A DNA stretch of 64,000 bases from Umezawaea sp049997955 (GTDB taxonomy: Bacteria > Actinomycetota > Actinomycetes > Mycobacteriales > Pseudonocardiaceae): assembly GCA_049997955.1 (NCBI GenBank), contig JAEBDY010000026.1, positions 1 to 64,000 of the forward strand. Reading direction: 5' to 3'. Under the pieces are notes generated by a model. It searched no databases. It saw only the letters and a list, made by a program, of their open reading frames with translations, and was not told the DNA's origin. The translations under genes and the position numbers were made by a program. Within the stretch, counting starts at the first letter, position 1, and each line of letters starts with the position of its first letter. This document shows positions 54,801-63,132 of the stretch, in pieces.

Positions 54801-55112
54801 CTGCGCGAGTTGCTGGGCCACAAGGACATCGGGGGCATCGGTGTCGACGACAGCTTCTTCGACCTCGGCGCCCACTCGCTGCTGCTGGTGCGCGCGTGCG
54901 ACCTGCTGCGGCCGATGCGGGCCGACCTGCGGGTGGTGGACCTGTTCCGCTACCCGACGGTGCGCAGCCTGGCCTCGTTCCTCTCCGGGACCGCGGATCC
55001 GGACCAGGGGTCCGCCGTGGACGCCGCACCCGCGGGGGCAGCGGTGGGCCGGTCGCGGCTCAGCCGCCGCCGAGCCCGACTCACCACCGACACCGTCCTG
55101 GAGGGACCGTGA
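45804..55112 (+). CDS. Three-module NRPS starting with an acyl carrier domain: ACP-(C-A-T)x3
   Basis: A 3102-residue synthetase. Order by eye: carrier domain 1-75 (Ser35 in GFDSLLAIG); C1 from 89 (HHIVCDG at 208); A1 about 515-970; T1 (Ser near 1021); C2 from 1078 (HHIVCDG at 1195); A2 about 1515-1970; T2 (GGHSLLATRL near 2018); C3 from 2068 (HHAVCDN near 2182); A3 about 2507-2970; T3 near 3024. No epimerisation, methylation or thioesterase domain is present. Aligned by eye to PheA, A1 and A2 give the same code D-I-V-S-L-G-G-V-Y-K, while A3 gives D-T-A-L-A-A-E-V-W-K; I do not assign substrates. C1 should join the FAAL-delivered acyl chain to the first amino acid, giving an acyl-tripeptide passed to the next protein. 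Start and stop overlap the neighbours (ATGA, GTGA). Confidence 0.93.
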   Translation: MSVLEGLVALTARLLRVDPAEVGPDSAPLALGFDSLLAIGLAHEAESELGVRVSVADVLAGNTLRHLASAGADLPAAPPGPRAVERPERPPLSAGQRRMWLLDQLNPGAYVLAAVITLPDTTDVAERLSRVVARHEVLRTVFPVDGGEPHQRVLPPRPVVPITLPDRTAAVAALTAEPFDLATGPLLRAALVPGAGVVGGTDLVLVAHHIVCDGWSLGVLLGELVADEAPPLSLHYADYALWHRELLDGGERKRQLAHWRTVFADLPAPLELPADRPRGGTPVGAVHEHVLPADLRDALAGVARAHGVTEFTVLHAAYAAFLSRLTGQRDVVVAIPVANRPDPALDPLIGFFVNTVALRTDLSDDPAFDVLLGRCRDVVRDAQDHQDLPFDELVEALAPDRAPGEAPLAQTLLSLRRRPSLGSASAVELPVGGAKFDLSLEVEDTGAEWWLRWEYRADRFDAATVAGYAGWFTVLVDAAVDRPRRPIGELPLLTPAEATALVDLGEGPVVEDVPDAGVRFADAERRFADRVALRGNGTTLTYAELGTRARALAAELVARGAGPETLIGLYAGRGTDTVVALWAVLLAGAAYLPLDPAHPPRRLAAVVEATRPLLVLAEPGLPELPAPTRPLRPTSVESFVDRGVAPGNLAYVLHTSGSTGVPKGVAVTRANLANLLRAMDSVLGGGEPQTWLALTSTAFDISVVELVWTLTTGATVVLPDERPVVDQLDGVTHLQTTPSFATRLLTTAPGALTGLHTLLLGGEVISPALRALLRDLPNTRHVNGYGPTEATVYATTAPIDPTADRSPIGLPVSGTTARPLDRGLDPTPTAGELHLGGAGVARGYLGDPRLTAARFLPDPHGEPGARMYRTGDLAHVDSDGTLHYHGREDQQAKVNGYRVELGEITAALVAHPGVRDAHTALTPGPTITAYLVGEVDPDEVRAHLAGLLPVWLHPTHLVPIAELPLTVNGKLDAKRLPLPERVERVHAAPRGPAEEAVAGVWTRLLGVENPSRTDDFFTHGGQSLLAAQLTAALRGELGRDLPVRAVFEHPTIAALTAYALSCPPVDHRVVVADRPARLPLSAAQWRIWVQSQLTGTDAYVIAGAVRVVGDPPTTLLRARLDALVARHEALRTTFPTDADGPRQLVHPPAPVPLPVLTPEEREGFLTRGFDLAEGPLLRAALVPADGGAELLIAVHHIVCDGWSLAVLFDELTGGAVPELTVQYPDHALHEAGRDHSADLAHWARVLTDLPDPLRLPADRPRPAEWDGRGGEHRQVLDPWLATRLREVAAAHGVTVFMLLTAAFSVLVGRLSGTTDVVVGTPVSHRPDPALEPLVGLFLNTVALRVDLGDNPTGAELLGRVRETVLAAHEHQRAPFEDVVREVGVLSTADTHPVFQVLLSVRPDLPEVVEADGVAYHPVALSTGTAKFDLSVEAVGLEREAPELRWEYRAQLFDATTAARFAGHLRVLLTALTDAPTAPVGTLPLLTPAQHAAAVAVPEPTTAPIATVRLRDAVGRFADRTALVQGDRLLTYQEFHDRAHAVAAKLRELGAGPERLVGLHSVRGINTVIGLWATLLTGAAYLPLDPTHPPARLRAIVADADPVAVLTESGAGPVPTDGVPVLDLGADRPAVGADWPRPHPASLAYVLYTSGSTGAPKGVAITHANLANLLHAMDELLGADEPQTWPALTSPAFDISVVELIWTLTTGATVVLPDTTAADDLSGITHLQTTPSNAVRLLTGGTAALRGLRGLLLGGEPISQALRDLLADLTGTRHLNGYGPTEATVYATTAPIDPAARDTPIGSPVAGTGAVVLEPAGLPAPDGVVGDLHLTGAGVGRGYLGNPRLTAARFVPDPHGPLGARAYRTGDLVRRDPDGVLRFTGRVDDQVKVKGYRVELGEVTAVLVRHPAVRSAHTGLGADGAIVSYVVWADEPAPAALAAHLAELLPAWARPADLVPLAELPLTVNGKLDTRRLPVPEPRDRRGRAPESGAEERVAALFAELLAVPVDSAEADFFGMGGHSLLATRLATRLGLPLRAVFDHSTVAGLAAVLPEAGTAVEPTRRERPHRLPLSAAQRRLWFLEQFAPGGYAVPVSARIRPAPDRDALAAALAALVARHEALRTTFPSDAGGPVQHISPPAPVPLPEITAAERDAFTAAPFDLAEGPLLRAAVIAHPDEDELVLVLHHAVCDNWSLELLLDELVDLLGGTVPVAPATQCADHALWQADLLAGPERERQLAHWLDRLADPPAGLPLPTDRPRPRDPAVIGARLTRALPADTAACLRELAASRGVTLFSALYAAYTATLARVGGQADVVVGTPVANRTRPELASAVGFLANTLALRTPAEADTPFGELLDRCHQRVRDALDHQDLPFEDLVEQLRLPRDHTRNPLFQAMLTLRHERGPRTSANGHTVTAEGRDTGAAKVDLTLAVRDTGTGLELSWEYPTALFDEHTVAGFADAFTTLVAAAVADPGTPVGALPLLPPRQRAAALAAGTAPAADGCDVPVLDRFAEQVSAVPDAVALRDDSTAMTYRELDSRSRDLAAYLRTLGVGPDTLVGLYAHRSVPLVVGMVAVLRAGGAYLPLDPAYPPSRVRAILDHARPPVVLHDSPLSTTDAVRLVPLDVDLPPAPPPADLAAPDDLAYAIYTSGSTGEPKGVAVTRANLATSTAARLAVYGGPVSGFVLVSSPAFDTSVASIFWSLATGAELYLPRAGTELDLDRLAALLRRPSATHLVCLPSLYRLLLDRFRDEPSALRVVAVAGEPVDPDLVARHHEVQPEVQLHNEYGPTENTVWSTVARLSPGAAAPIGFPVPGSGAHVLDPRGEPCPNGVVGELRLTGPCLARGYLRDPRLTADRFRPDPHGPPGARAYRTGDLAHRDPTGALHFRGRSDTQVKIRGYRVEPGEVAAALLAHHGVEAAHCVARPGPELVAYFVGTAAVRELSAHLAEHLPPWLRPAHLVPLPDLPRTPNGKVDARALPAPTRDTAPTAAPTTRVEEEVAGVLRELLGHKDIGGIGVDDSFFDLGAHSLLLVRACDLLRPMRADLRVVDLFRYPTVRSLASFLSGTADPDQGSAVDAAPAGAAVGRSRLSRRRARLTTDTVLEGP

Positions 55113-58100
55113 CCACGCACCTGCCCCGCGCGCTGGCGGGCTCCGCCGATCCGGTCCCGGCACCGGTGGACGCGATCGCCGTCATCGGCCTCGCCGGGCG
55201 CTTCCCCGGCGCCGCCGACGTGGCCGCGTTCTGGGCCAACCTGCTCGCGGGCGTCGACTCGGTCACCGACGACCCGGAGACCGGGGCACGGGGCGTGCTC
55301 GACGGCGCCGAGCTGTTCGACGCCGGGTTCTTCGGCCTGAGCCCGCTGGAGGCCGAGCGCACCGACCCGCAGCACCGGGTGTTCCTGGAGTGCGTCCACG
55401 CGGCGCTGGACGACGCGGGCCACGGCGATCCGACGCGCAGGCCGGTGACCGGCCTCTACGCCGGGTCGGCGCTGAGCACGCACCTGCTCGACGTGCTGGC
55501 CAGCCCCCGGCACACCGCGGACCTGGACGAGTCGCAGCTGGTCATCGGCTGCGACAAGGACTACCTGGCCACCCGCGTCGCGCACCGGCTCGACCTGCGC
55601 GGTCCGGCGCTGGTGGTGCAGACGGCGTGCTCCACCTCGCTGGTGGCGGTCCACCTCGCCGCGCAGGCGCTGCTGGCGGGCGAGTGCGACCTGGCCGTGG
55701 CGGGAGGGGTCGCCGTGCGCGGGCGGCACCGCGGCGCGACGGCCACCCGTGGCGACGGCATGGTCTCCCCCGAGGGCCGCTGCCGCGCGTTCGACGCCGA
55801 CGCGAACGGCATGGTGCCCGGCGACGGGGTCGGCGCGGTGGTGCTGCGCAGGCTCGACGACGCGCTCGACGAGGGCGATCGGGTGCTGGCCGTGCTGCGC
55901 GGCACCGCGGTGAACAACGACGGCACCGCCAAGGCCGGTTACACCGCCCCTTCGGTGCGCGGGCAGGCGCGGGTGATCCGGGCCGCGCACGCCGCGGGCG
56001 GCACCGACCCGGCGACCGTGGGCTACGTCGAGGCGCACGGCACGGGCACCCGGCTCGGCGACCCCATCGAGGTGGCCGCGCTGACCGAGGCGCTGGGCGA
56101 CGGCCTGCCGTGCGCGCTGGGGTCGGTGAAGACCAACATCGGGCACCTGGACGCGGCCGCGGGCATCGCGTCGCTGATCAAGGCGGTGTGCGCGGTGCGT
56201 GCCGGGACCGTGCCGCCGACGCTGCACTTCCGCACCGCCAACCCGGAACTGGACCTGGCGGGCGGCAGGTTCGCGGTGCCCACCGCGAACCTGCCGCTGC
56301 GGGGTCGGGTCGCGGTCAGCTCGTTCGGCATCGGCGGCACCAACGCGCACGCGGTGCTGGAGGCCGCGCCCGCGCCCGGCGCACCGGACCCGCACCGGCC
56401 GTGGCACCTGGTACCGGTCAGCGCGCGCACCCCCGTGGCGCTGGCCGCGACCGTCGAGCGCACCGCGGCCGCGCTGGCCGGGCTCACCGGGGCGGAGTTC
56501 GCGGACGCCGCCCACACGCTGCAGGTGGGCAGGCAGGCGTTCGAGCACCGGGTCGCCGTCGCCGCCCGGACCGGGGACGAAGCGGGTCGCGCGCTCACCG
56601 CCGCGGTGGCGCGGGTGGCGGAACCCCGTGCCGCGGTGGCGTTCCTGTTCTCCGGGCAGGGCGCGCAGCACCCCGGCATGGCCGCTGCCCTGCACGCCAC
56701 CGAACCGGTGTTCCGGGCCGAGTTCGACGCCTGCCTGGACCTGGCCGAGGCCTTCGGCGTGCCGGTGCGCTCCGCGCTCGACGACGCGGAGCTGTTGCGG
56801 CGCACGGAGTTCGCCCAGCCCGCGCTGTTCGCCGTCGAGCACGCGCTGGCCGTGCTGTGGCGTTCGTGGGGTGTGGTCCCGGCCGCGGTGCTCGGGCACA
56901 GCGTCGGCGAACTGGTCGCCGCGACCGTGGCCGGGGTGCTCGACCGCGACGACGCGCTGGCCCTGGCCGTGGCCAGGGGACGCGCGATGGCGGCTTGCCC
57001 GCCGGGGGCGATGCTCGCCGTGGGCGCCGCGCTGGAGCAGGGATCGCTGCCGCCGGGGATCGAGGTGGCCGCCGTCAACGCCGCCACCCAGACCACCGTC
57101 GCCGGACCTGCCGCGGCGATCGCGGTGTTCGCCGAGGAGTGCGCGGCCCGCGGCGTGCGCACCAAACGGCTGCGCACCTCGCACGCGTTCCACTCGGCGG
57201 CCATGGACCCCGCGGTCGCCGAGGTCACCGCGGCCGCGGCGGGGTTCGAGCACGCCGAGCCCGTGATCCCGTTCCACTCCACGCTCACCGGCGCCCCGGC
57301 CGAGCGGATCGACCCGGCGTACTGGGGCGCGCAACTGCGGTCCCCGGTGCGGTTCGCCGACGCGGTCGCCGGGCTGGGCTCGGTGGTCAAGCTGGAGGTC
57401 GGCCCAGGGCGGTCGCTGACCGAGCTGGCCGGGCCGGGCACGTGGCCCAGCCTGCCGACCGCGGCCTCCGCCGACGACGCGGCGGGCGCGGTGCTCGCCG
57501 CGGCGGCCGGGTTGTGGCGCGCGGGCGTGCCGCTGCGCTGGTCCGGCCTGCACCAGGGGCAGCGGCGCAGGCGGTTCGGGCTGCCCGGCTACGCCTTCGA
57601 CCGGCAGCGGTTCAGCGTTCGCGATTCCGCCGCGCCCACCCCGCTCCCCTCGCCGGGACCGTCCGAAGTGGACAGCGCGGACGAGGTGCCGACCGACGTC
57701 GAGCAGCTCGTGGCGTCGATCTGGGAACGGCTGCTCGGGGTCACCGGGGTCACCGCGGACCAGTCCTTCTTCGCACTGGGCGGGCATTCCCTGGTGGGGA
57801 TGCGGGTGCTCGACGAACTGGCGGCGAAGCTCGGCGTCCGACTGCCCGTGGCCGCGCTCTACGACAACCCGACCGTCGCCGAACTGGCCGCGGCCGTGGC
57901 GGGCGCGGCGCCGTCGGTCGAAGGGCTGATCCCGCTCGGGCGGGTGGACGACGCGCCGCTGTCACCGACGCAGGAGCGGTTCTGGCTCCGGCAGCGGGCC
58001 CTGCCCGGCGACACCGCGGGCGTGGTCTCGGTGGCCGCGCGACTGACCGGCGACCTCGACGTGGACGCGCTCGACCGCGCGTGCGCCGCTCTGGCCGAGC

Positions 58101-61100
58101 GGCACGCCGTGCTGCGTGCGCGGTTCGTCGACACCGCCGAGGGCCTGCGCCAGGTCGTGGCGTCCGGGCGAGGGCTTCCGCTGCGCCGCACCGCGACCGA
58201 CGACCTGCCCGCGCTCGCCGAGACCGAGGCCGGGCGCCCGTTCGACCTCGCCGCCGAGCCACCGGCACGGGCCGTGCTGGCGGCACTGGGCGACGGTTCG
58301 CACGCGCTGCTGCTGACCCTGCACCACATCGCCACCGATGCGACGTCCAACGGCGTGCTGCTGCGGGACCTCGCCGACTGCTACACCGCCGAGGCCCTGG
58401 GCGACCACGCCGTGCCCGCGGTGACGGGCCCGCAGTTCGCCGACTACGCCCGTTGGTTGCGCGGCAGGCTCGACACGGGTGAGCGGGCGTCGGCCACCCG
58501 GCACTGGCGCACCGCGCTGGCGGGCTTGGGCGGCGCGGTCGAACTCCCGACCGACCGGCCCGCCGGACGCGAGGTGCGGTCCGGCAGGCTGCTGCGGCGG
58601 ATCGCCGACCTGTCCATTTTGGACGCTCATCGGGAACGCACCGGCGCACCGCTGTTCGCGGCTCTGCTGGCCGCGTTCCAAGTGCTGCTGTCCCGGCACG
58701 GGGCGGGCGAGCGGTTCGTGGTCGGGGTGCCGTTCACCGGTCGGGAGCGGCCGGAGCTGGCCAGGGTCGTCGGTCCGCTGTTCGCGACCGTGCCGCTGGT
58801 GGCCGACCTGTCGGGAGCACCGGGTTTCACCGAACTGGTGGACCGGGTGCGCGTCGGAGCGGCCGAGGCGTTCCGGCACGCGGTGGTCCCCGCCGAGCCG
58901 TTCCTGGCGTCGGGTTACGACGTGCTGTTCGCCGTGCAGGACGCGCCCGCGCCGCTGATCGACCTGCCGGGTCTGGAGGTCGAGCCGCTGGAACTGGGCG
59001 CGGGCACCGCGCAGTGCGCGCTGACCGTGTCTGCGGTGCGCGACGGCGACGGGCTGCGGCTGCTGGTCGACTACGACGCCGCCCGGTTCGACCGGGCGAC
59101 CGTCGCGTCCCTGCTGGACCGGTACGAGCGGCTCCTGGGCCTGCTCCCCGCGGTCGACGACCCGGTGGACCGGGTGCCGCTGCTGACCGACGGCGAACGG
59201 GCGGCCGCGGTGGCGGTGCTCGCCGACACCAGCGAGCCGTCCTGGGCCCCCGCTCCCGTCCACGAACTGGTCGCCGCGCAGGCCGGGAGGACCCCTGACG
59301 CCACGGCCGTGGTGTGCGCGGGGACCGGCGAGGCGCTGACCTACGCCGAGCTGTGGCGGGCGGCGGTGGAGCAGGCCGAGGAGCTGCGCGGCCGGGGCGT
59401 GCGCCGTGGTGACGTGGTCGCGGTCTGCCTGCCCCGCTCGACCGGGCTGGTCGTGGCGCTGCTGGCGGCGCAGGCCGCCGGAGCGGCGTTCCTCCCGCTG
59501 GACCCCGCGCACCCCGCCGAGCGCAGGCGCCGGATGCTCGACGACTCGGGCGCCGTCGCCCTGCTCGGCGGCGACGACCTCGGCCCGTTGCACGCCGACG
59601 CGCGCCCGGCCGAGAACGAGTTGCCCGCGACCGGGCCCGGCGACGTGGCCTACCTGATGTACACGTCCGGTTCGACCGGGAAGCCGAAGGGTGTCGCGGT
59701 CCCGCACGCGGGCGTGTCGGCCGACCTGGCGTGGCGGCACGCGCTGACCGGGCTGGGCCCCGGCGACCGGCTGCTGCACACCGTGTCGTTCGCGTTCGAC
59801 CCGGCGGTGTGGCAGCTGTTCGGGCCGCTGGTGACCGGGGCCACCGCGGTGCTGGCCGGGCAGGAGCAGGCCGCCGACCCGGCCGAGGTGCTGCGGCTCC
59901 TCGTCGAGCACCGGATCACCGTCGCCGACTTCGTGCCGGGGCAGCTGAGCCGCGCGCTGGCGGTCGAGCGCGGCGAGCTCGCCGGGCTGCGGCACGTGTT
60001 CTGCGGTGGTGAACGGCTCGGCGCTGACCTGGTCGCCCGCTTCCACCAGCGCACGGGTTCCCGGCTGCACAACCAGTACGGGCCGACCGAGGCCACCATC
60101 GACACCAGTTCGCACCCGCTGGACCGGAACCGGCCCGAGCGCGAGGTGCCGATCGGCCGCCCGGTGGCGGGCAAGCGCGTCGTGGTGCTCGACGCGCACG
60201 GCGAGGTGGTGCCCGCCGGGGTCGTCGGCGAGCTGTGGATCGGCGGAACGGGCCTGGCGCACGGATACGCGGGCCAGGCGCGGCAGACCGCCGCCCGGTT
60301 CCGGCCCGACCCGTTCGGGCCGCCGGGGGCCCGCGCGTACCGCTCCGGTGACCTGGCCAGGTACCGCGCGGACGGCGTGCTGCTGTTCGCAGGCCGGGCC
60401 GACGGGCAGGTGAAGGTGAACGGGGTGCGGATCGAGCCCGCCGAGGTGGAACGCGCGCTGCGCGCCCACCCCGCGGTCGCCGAGGCCGCCGTCGTGCTGC
60501 GCCCGGTCGCGGGCGTCCCCGCACTGGTCGGGTACGTGACGCCCGCCGAGGTGGACGTGGCCGCAGTGCGCCGGTCGGTGGCGGAGGCGCTGCCCGCCGC
60601 GTTCGTGCCCGCGCACGTGGTGGCGTTGCCCGCGCTGCCGCTGGGGCACACCGGGAAGCTCGACACCGCGGTGCTGCCGGAGGTGGCGGTCGAGACGGGT
60701 GGTCGTCCGCCCGCACCGGGCACCGAGGCGGAACTGGCCGGGCTGTGGGCCGAGGCGCTGGGCCGGGAGTCCGTGGAGGCCGACGCCGACTTCTTCCGGA
60801 TGGGCGGCGACTCGCTGACCGCGGTCCGGCTGGTGCGGACCGTGCGCCTCCGGTTCGGCGTCACCGTCGAACTGGCCGACTTCTTCGCCGCGGCAACGGT
60901 CGCGGACCTCGCCGAGCTCGTCGACCGGCGTTCCCGGCGCACCGGACCCGCGCTGCTGCGGCGCGACACCGAGGACGCGCCGCTGTCGTGGTCCCAGCGC
61001 GGGATCGCCGAGGTGGTCGCGGCGGGTGGGACCGGGTCGGCGGTGGAGCTCGAGGTCGGCGCCCTGATCACCGGGCCGGTGGACACCGACGCGCTCGCCG

Positions 61101-62092
61101 ACGCGCTCACCGCGGTGGTGGACCGGCACGAGGCGCTGCGCGTCGTGGTCGACGGCGACCGGCAGCGGCCGGTGCCCGCCTACCGGGTGCTGGGCGAGAC
61201 CGGACCGCTCTCGACGCGGACCGGGCGACTGCTCGCCGCCGAACTGTCCGAAGTGGACGGTGGTCATCGGCTCGTGCTGCGCGCACACCGGATCGCGGTC
61301 GACGGCGTGTCCGCGGGCACCCTGGCGACCGACCTCGCCGCCCTCTACCGCGCCCGGCTCACCGGAGAACGCGCCGCGCTCCCCCCGCTGCGGTTGCACC
61401 ACCCGGACTTCGCCGCCAGGGAGCGCGCGCGGCTCACCGACGAGGTCGTCGACGCGGCGGTGCGGCGGTGGGTCGACGAATGCCCGGAGGCGCACCCGTT
61501 CGCGGTCGGGCCCGGTCCTCGCGACGTGCTGACCCACGTGCTCGACGCGCCGCGGTCGGCCCGGTTCGCCGCCTTGGCCCGCGAGCACGGGGTGTCCGCG
61601 CGGACGCTGCTGCTGGCGGTGCTCGCCGACGCCGCGGCGGACACGGTCGGGCCGCTGCCGGTGGCGGTCCCGGTGAACACGGCCGCGGGCGCGGGCCTGG
61701 ACGGCGTGGTCGGCCGGTTCGTCGACCTCGCGGTCCTGCGCCCACAACCGCGGCGCCCCGGCGGGTTCGCCGCACGGGTGGACGCCGTCCACGCGGAAGC
61801 CCGCGCGGCGCTGCGCCGCCGGGTGGACCTGCCCTACCCGGCCTTGGCACGGATCGCGCCCGCGCCCCTGATGGTCGACCTCGCCGACCCCGGCCCGGTG
61901 CTGGGCGCGGGACTGACCGCCGAACCACCCCGCGAGCCCTGGACCGACTTCGGGATCGCCCTGCAGGCGCACCACATCGACAACAGGTTGGAGCTGGTCA
62001 TGCTGCACGACCCGCAGATCGCCGGGGCACCCGCCCTGGCCGGGGCGGTCTTCGCCCGCTTGGCCGAGCTGACCGGGGAGGTGGACCGATGA
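55109..62092 (+). CDS. Hybrid PKS-NRPS: KS-AT-ACP-C-A-T with a degenerate C-terminal C domain
   Basis: A 2327-residue protein. The KS covers about 20-440 (Cys174 in QTACSTSL; His in EAHGTGT and KTNIGHLDAA). The AT is at about 510-790 (GHSVGE near 595; HAFH near 692, the malonyl-type signature). ACP (GGHSLVG near 890); C from about 949 (HHIATDA near 1072); A about 1380-1860 (code by eye D-P-W-G-F-G-Q-I-D-K, unassigned); T (GGDSLTAV near 1900). No KR, DH or ER, so the extension should leave a beta-ketone. The last 370 residues are C-domain-like, but the motif HHxxxDG reads HRIAVDG (2060-2066): the catalytic second His is Arg. No thioesterase or reductase follows. GTG start with GGAGG upstream. 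Confidence 0.92.
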   Translation: MTTHLPRALAGSADPVPAPVDAIAVIGLAGRFPGAADVAAFWANLLAGVDSVTDDPETGARGVLDGAELFDAGFFGLSPLEAERTDPQHRVFLECVHAALDDAGHGDPTRRPVTGLYAGSALSTHLLDVLASPRHTADLDESQLVIGCDKDYLATRVAHRLDLRGPALVVQTACSTSLVAVHLAAQALLAGECDLAVAGGVAVRGRHRGATATRGDGMVSPEGRCRAFDADANGMVPGDGVGAVVLRRLDDALDEGDRVLAVLRGTAVNNDGTAKAGYTAPSVRGQARVIRAAHAAGGTDPATVGYVEAHGTGTRLGDPIEVAALTEALGDGLPCALGSVKTNIGHLDAAAGIASLIKAVCAVRAGTVPPTLHFRTANPELDLAGGRFAVPTANLPLRGRVAVSSFGIGGTNAHAVLEAAPAPGAPDPHRPWHLVPVSARTPVALAATVERTAAALAGLTGAEFADAAHTLQVGRQAFEHRVAVAARTGDEAGRALTAAVARVAEPRAAVAFLFSGQGAQHPGMAAALHATEPVFRAEFDACLDLAEAFGVPVRSALDDAELLRRTEFAQPALFAVEHALAVLWRSWGVVPAAVLGHSVGELVAATVAGVLDRDDALALAVARGRAMAACPPGAMLAVGAALEQGSLPPGIEVAAVNAATQTTVAGPAAAIAVFAEECAARGVRTKRLRTSHAFHSAAMDPAVAEVTAAAAGFEHAEPVIPFHSTLTGAPAERIDPAYWGAQLRSPVRFADAVAGLGSVVKLEVGPGRSLTELAGPGTWPSLPTAASADDAAGAVLAAAAGLWRAGVPLRWSGLHQGQRRRRFGLPGYAFDRQRFSVRDSAAPTPLPSPGPSEVDSADEVPTDVEQLVASIWERLLGVTGVTADQSFFALGGHSLVGMRVLDELAAKLGVRLPVAALYDNPTVAELAAAVAGAAPSVEGLIPLGRVDDAPLSPTQERFWLRQRALPGDTAGVVSVAARLTGDLDVDALDRACAALAERHAVLRARFVDTAEGLRQVVASGRGLPLRRTATDDLPALAETEAGRPFDLAAEPPARAVLAALGDGSHALLLTLHHIATDATSNGVLLRDLADCYTAEALGDHAVPAVTGPQFADYARWLRGRLDTGERASATRHWRTALAGLGGAVELPTDRPAGREVRSGRLLRRIADLSILDAHRERTGAPLFAALLAAFQVLLSRHGAGERFVVGVPFTGRERPELARVVGPLFATVPLVADLSGAPGFTELVDRVRVGAAEAFRHAVVPAEPFLASGYDVLFAVQDAPAPLIDLPGLEVEPLELGAGTAQCALTVSAVRDGDGLRLLVDYDAARFDRATVASLLDRYERLLGLLPAVDDPVDRVPLLTDGERAAAVAVLADTSEPSWAPAPVHELVAAQAGRTPDATAVVCAGTGEALTYAELWRAAVEQAEELRGRGVRRGDVVAVCLPRSTGLVVALLAAQAAGAAFLPLDPAHPAERRRRMLDDSGAVALLGGDDLGPLHADARPAENELPATGPGDVAYLMYTSGSTGKPKGVAVPHAGVSADLAWRHALTGLGPGDRLLHTVSFAFDPAVWQLFGPLVTGATAVLAGQEQAADPAEVLRLLVEHRITVADFVPGQLSRALAVERGELAGLRHVFCGGERLGADLVARFHQRTGSRLHNQYGPTEATIDTSSHPLDRNRPEREVPIGRPVAGKRVVVLDAHGEVVPAGVVGELWIGGTGLAHGYAGQARQTAARFRPDPFGPPGARAYRSGDLARYRADGVLLFAGRADGQVKVNGVRIEPAEVERALRAHPAVAEAAVVLRPVAGVPALVGYVTPAEVDVAAVRRSVAEALPAAFVPAHVVALPALPLGHTGKLDTAVLPEVAVETGGRPPAPGTEAELAGLWAEALGRESVEADADFFRMGGDSLTAVRLVRTVRLRFGVTVELADFFAAATVADLAELVDRRSRRTGPALLRRDTEDAPLSWSQRGIAEVVAAGGTGSAVELEVGALITGPVDTDALADALTAVVDRHEALRVVVDGDRQRPVPAYRVLGETGPLSTRTGRLLAAELSEVDGGHRLVLRAHRIAVDGVSAGTLATDLAALYRARLTGERAALPPLRLHHPDFAARERARLTDEVVDAAVRRWVDECPEAHPFAVGPGPRDVLTHVLDAPRSARFAALAREHGVSARTLLLAVLADAAADTVGPLPVAVPVNTAAGAGLDGVVGRFVDLAVLRPQPRRPGGFAARVDAVHAEARAALRRRVDLPYPALARIAPAPLMVDLADPGPVLGAGLTAEPPREPWTDFGIALQAHHIDNRLELVMLHDPQIAGAPALAGAVFARLAELTGEVDR

Positions 62093-63132
62093 CCGGCGCG
62101 GTGGACACCGACCACCGGCAACGGGTCAGCGACATGATCGAGGGCTACCGGCGCAGCGCCGTGGTGCACGCCGCCGCGCAGTTGGGGGTGCCCGCGCACC
62201 TGGCGGGCACCCGGCGCGGCGCAGACGAGCTCAGCCTGCTGACCGGTGCCAGGACCGTCCCGCTCACCCAGTTGCTGCGCGCCATGGTCGGGTTCGAACT
62301 GCTCGACCAGGACTCCGACGACCGCTTCGGGCTCACCGCCGCGGGCGAGTACCTGGACCCGGCGCACCCGCTGTCCCTGCACGGGCACGCGGTCTACTTC
62401 GGCGGGCCCAGCTACCTGGCCTACTCGGGCCTCACCGCCGCGCTGCGCGACGGGGGGATCGCCTTCGACCACGTCTTCGGCGAGCCCTACTACGCCCACC
62501 TGGACAAGGACCCGGTGCTCGCCGAGCACTACCACCGGATGATCGCGCTGCCCGCCGGGTCGGCCGCGCTCATCGGCAGCCTGGTCAACCTCACCGGGGT
62601 GCGGGAGATCGTCGACGTCGGTGGCGGCAACGGCTCGATGCTGGCCGAGCTGATGACCCTGTACCCGGAGGCCCGCGGCACGCTGTTCGAGCTGCCGCTG
62701 ACCGAGCCGTCGGCGGTGGCGACGCTGGCGACCGCCGCGGGCGGCGACCGCTGCCGGTTCCTGCCCGGCGACTTCCGCGAGGAGGTGCCCGCGGGCGGCG
62801 ACGTCTACGTCCTGTCCCGCGTGCTGGCGAACTGGCCGGACGAGGTCGCCACCCGGATCCTGGCCAACTGCGCGGCCGTGCTGGGCGAGCACGGGCGGGT
62901 GCTGGTGTTCGAGATGGCCGCGCCGGACCGCATCGAGGCGGGCATGTCCGTCGTGGAGGGCGACATGAACGCGCTGGCCCACCTCGGCGGCGCGGTGCGC
63001 ACCCTCGGCCAGTTCGGCGCCCTGTTCGACGCCGCCGGGCTGCGGCTGTGCGCGGTGCGGCGGGTGCCCGGCACGTTCTGGACGCTGCTGGAGGCCACAC
63101 CGCCGGGAGGCGCGCGGGGGTGGGTGGAATGA
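62089..63132 (+). CDS. O-methyltransferase (acetylserotonin/hydroxyneurosporene type)
   Basis: A 347-residue enzyme with an N-terminal helical dimerisation domain and a C-terminal SAM fold. Glycine loop EIVDVGGGNGSMLAEL (about 172-187), acidic strand end TLFELP, catalytic-region VLSRVLANWPDE where relatives have a His for deprotonation, and a C-terminal FEMAAPDR. ATGA overlaps couple it to the hybrid synthetase and to the P450. It probably O-methylates the assembled product, for example an enol formed from the unreduced beta-ketone or a hydroxyl added by the P450 or PhyH enzyme. Confidence 0.9.
   Translation: MTGAVDTDHRQRVSDMIEGYRRSAVVHAAAQLGVPAHLAGTRRGADELSLLTGARTVPLTQLLRAMVGFELLDQDSDDRFGLTAAGEYLDPAHPLSLHGHAVYFGGPSYLAYSGLTAALRDGGIAFDHVFGEPYYAHLDKDPVLAEHYHRMIALPAGSAALIGSLVNLTGVREIVDVGGGNGSMLAELMTLYPEARGTLFELPLTEPSAVATLATAAGGDRCRFLPGDFREEVPAGGDVYVLSRVLANWPDEVATRILANCAAVLGEHGRVLVFEMAAPDRIEAGMSVVEGDMNALAHLGGAVRTLGQFGALFDAAGLRLCAVRRVPGTFWTLLEATPPGGARGWVE

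Noticed and set aside
46188..55163. Very long open frame on the minus strand opposite the NRPS (almost 3000 codons)
   Set aside because: It is the mirror of a high-GC coding strand. Its composition (Arg, Gly, Val, His, Gln rich) and lack of any domain mark it as a shadow; the plus strand encodes clear C, A and T domains.
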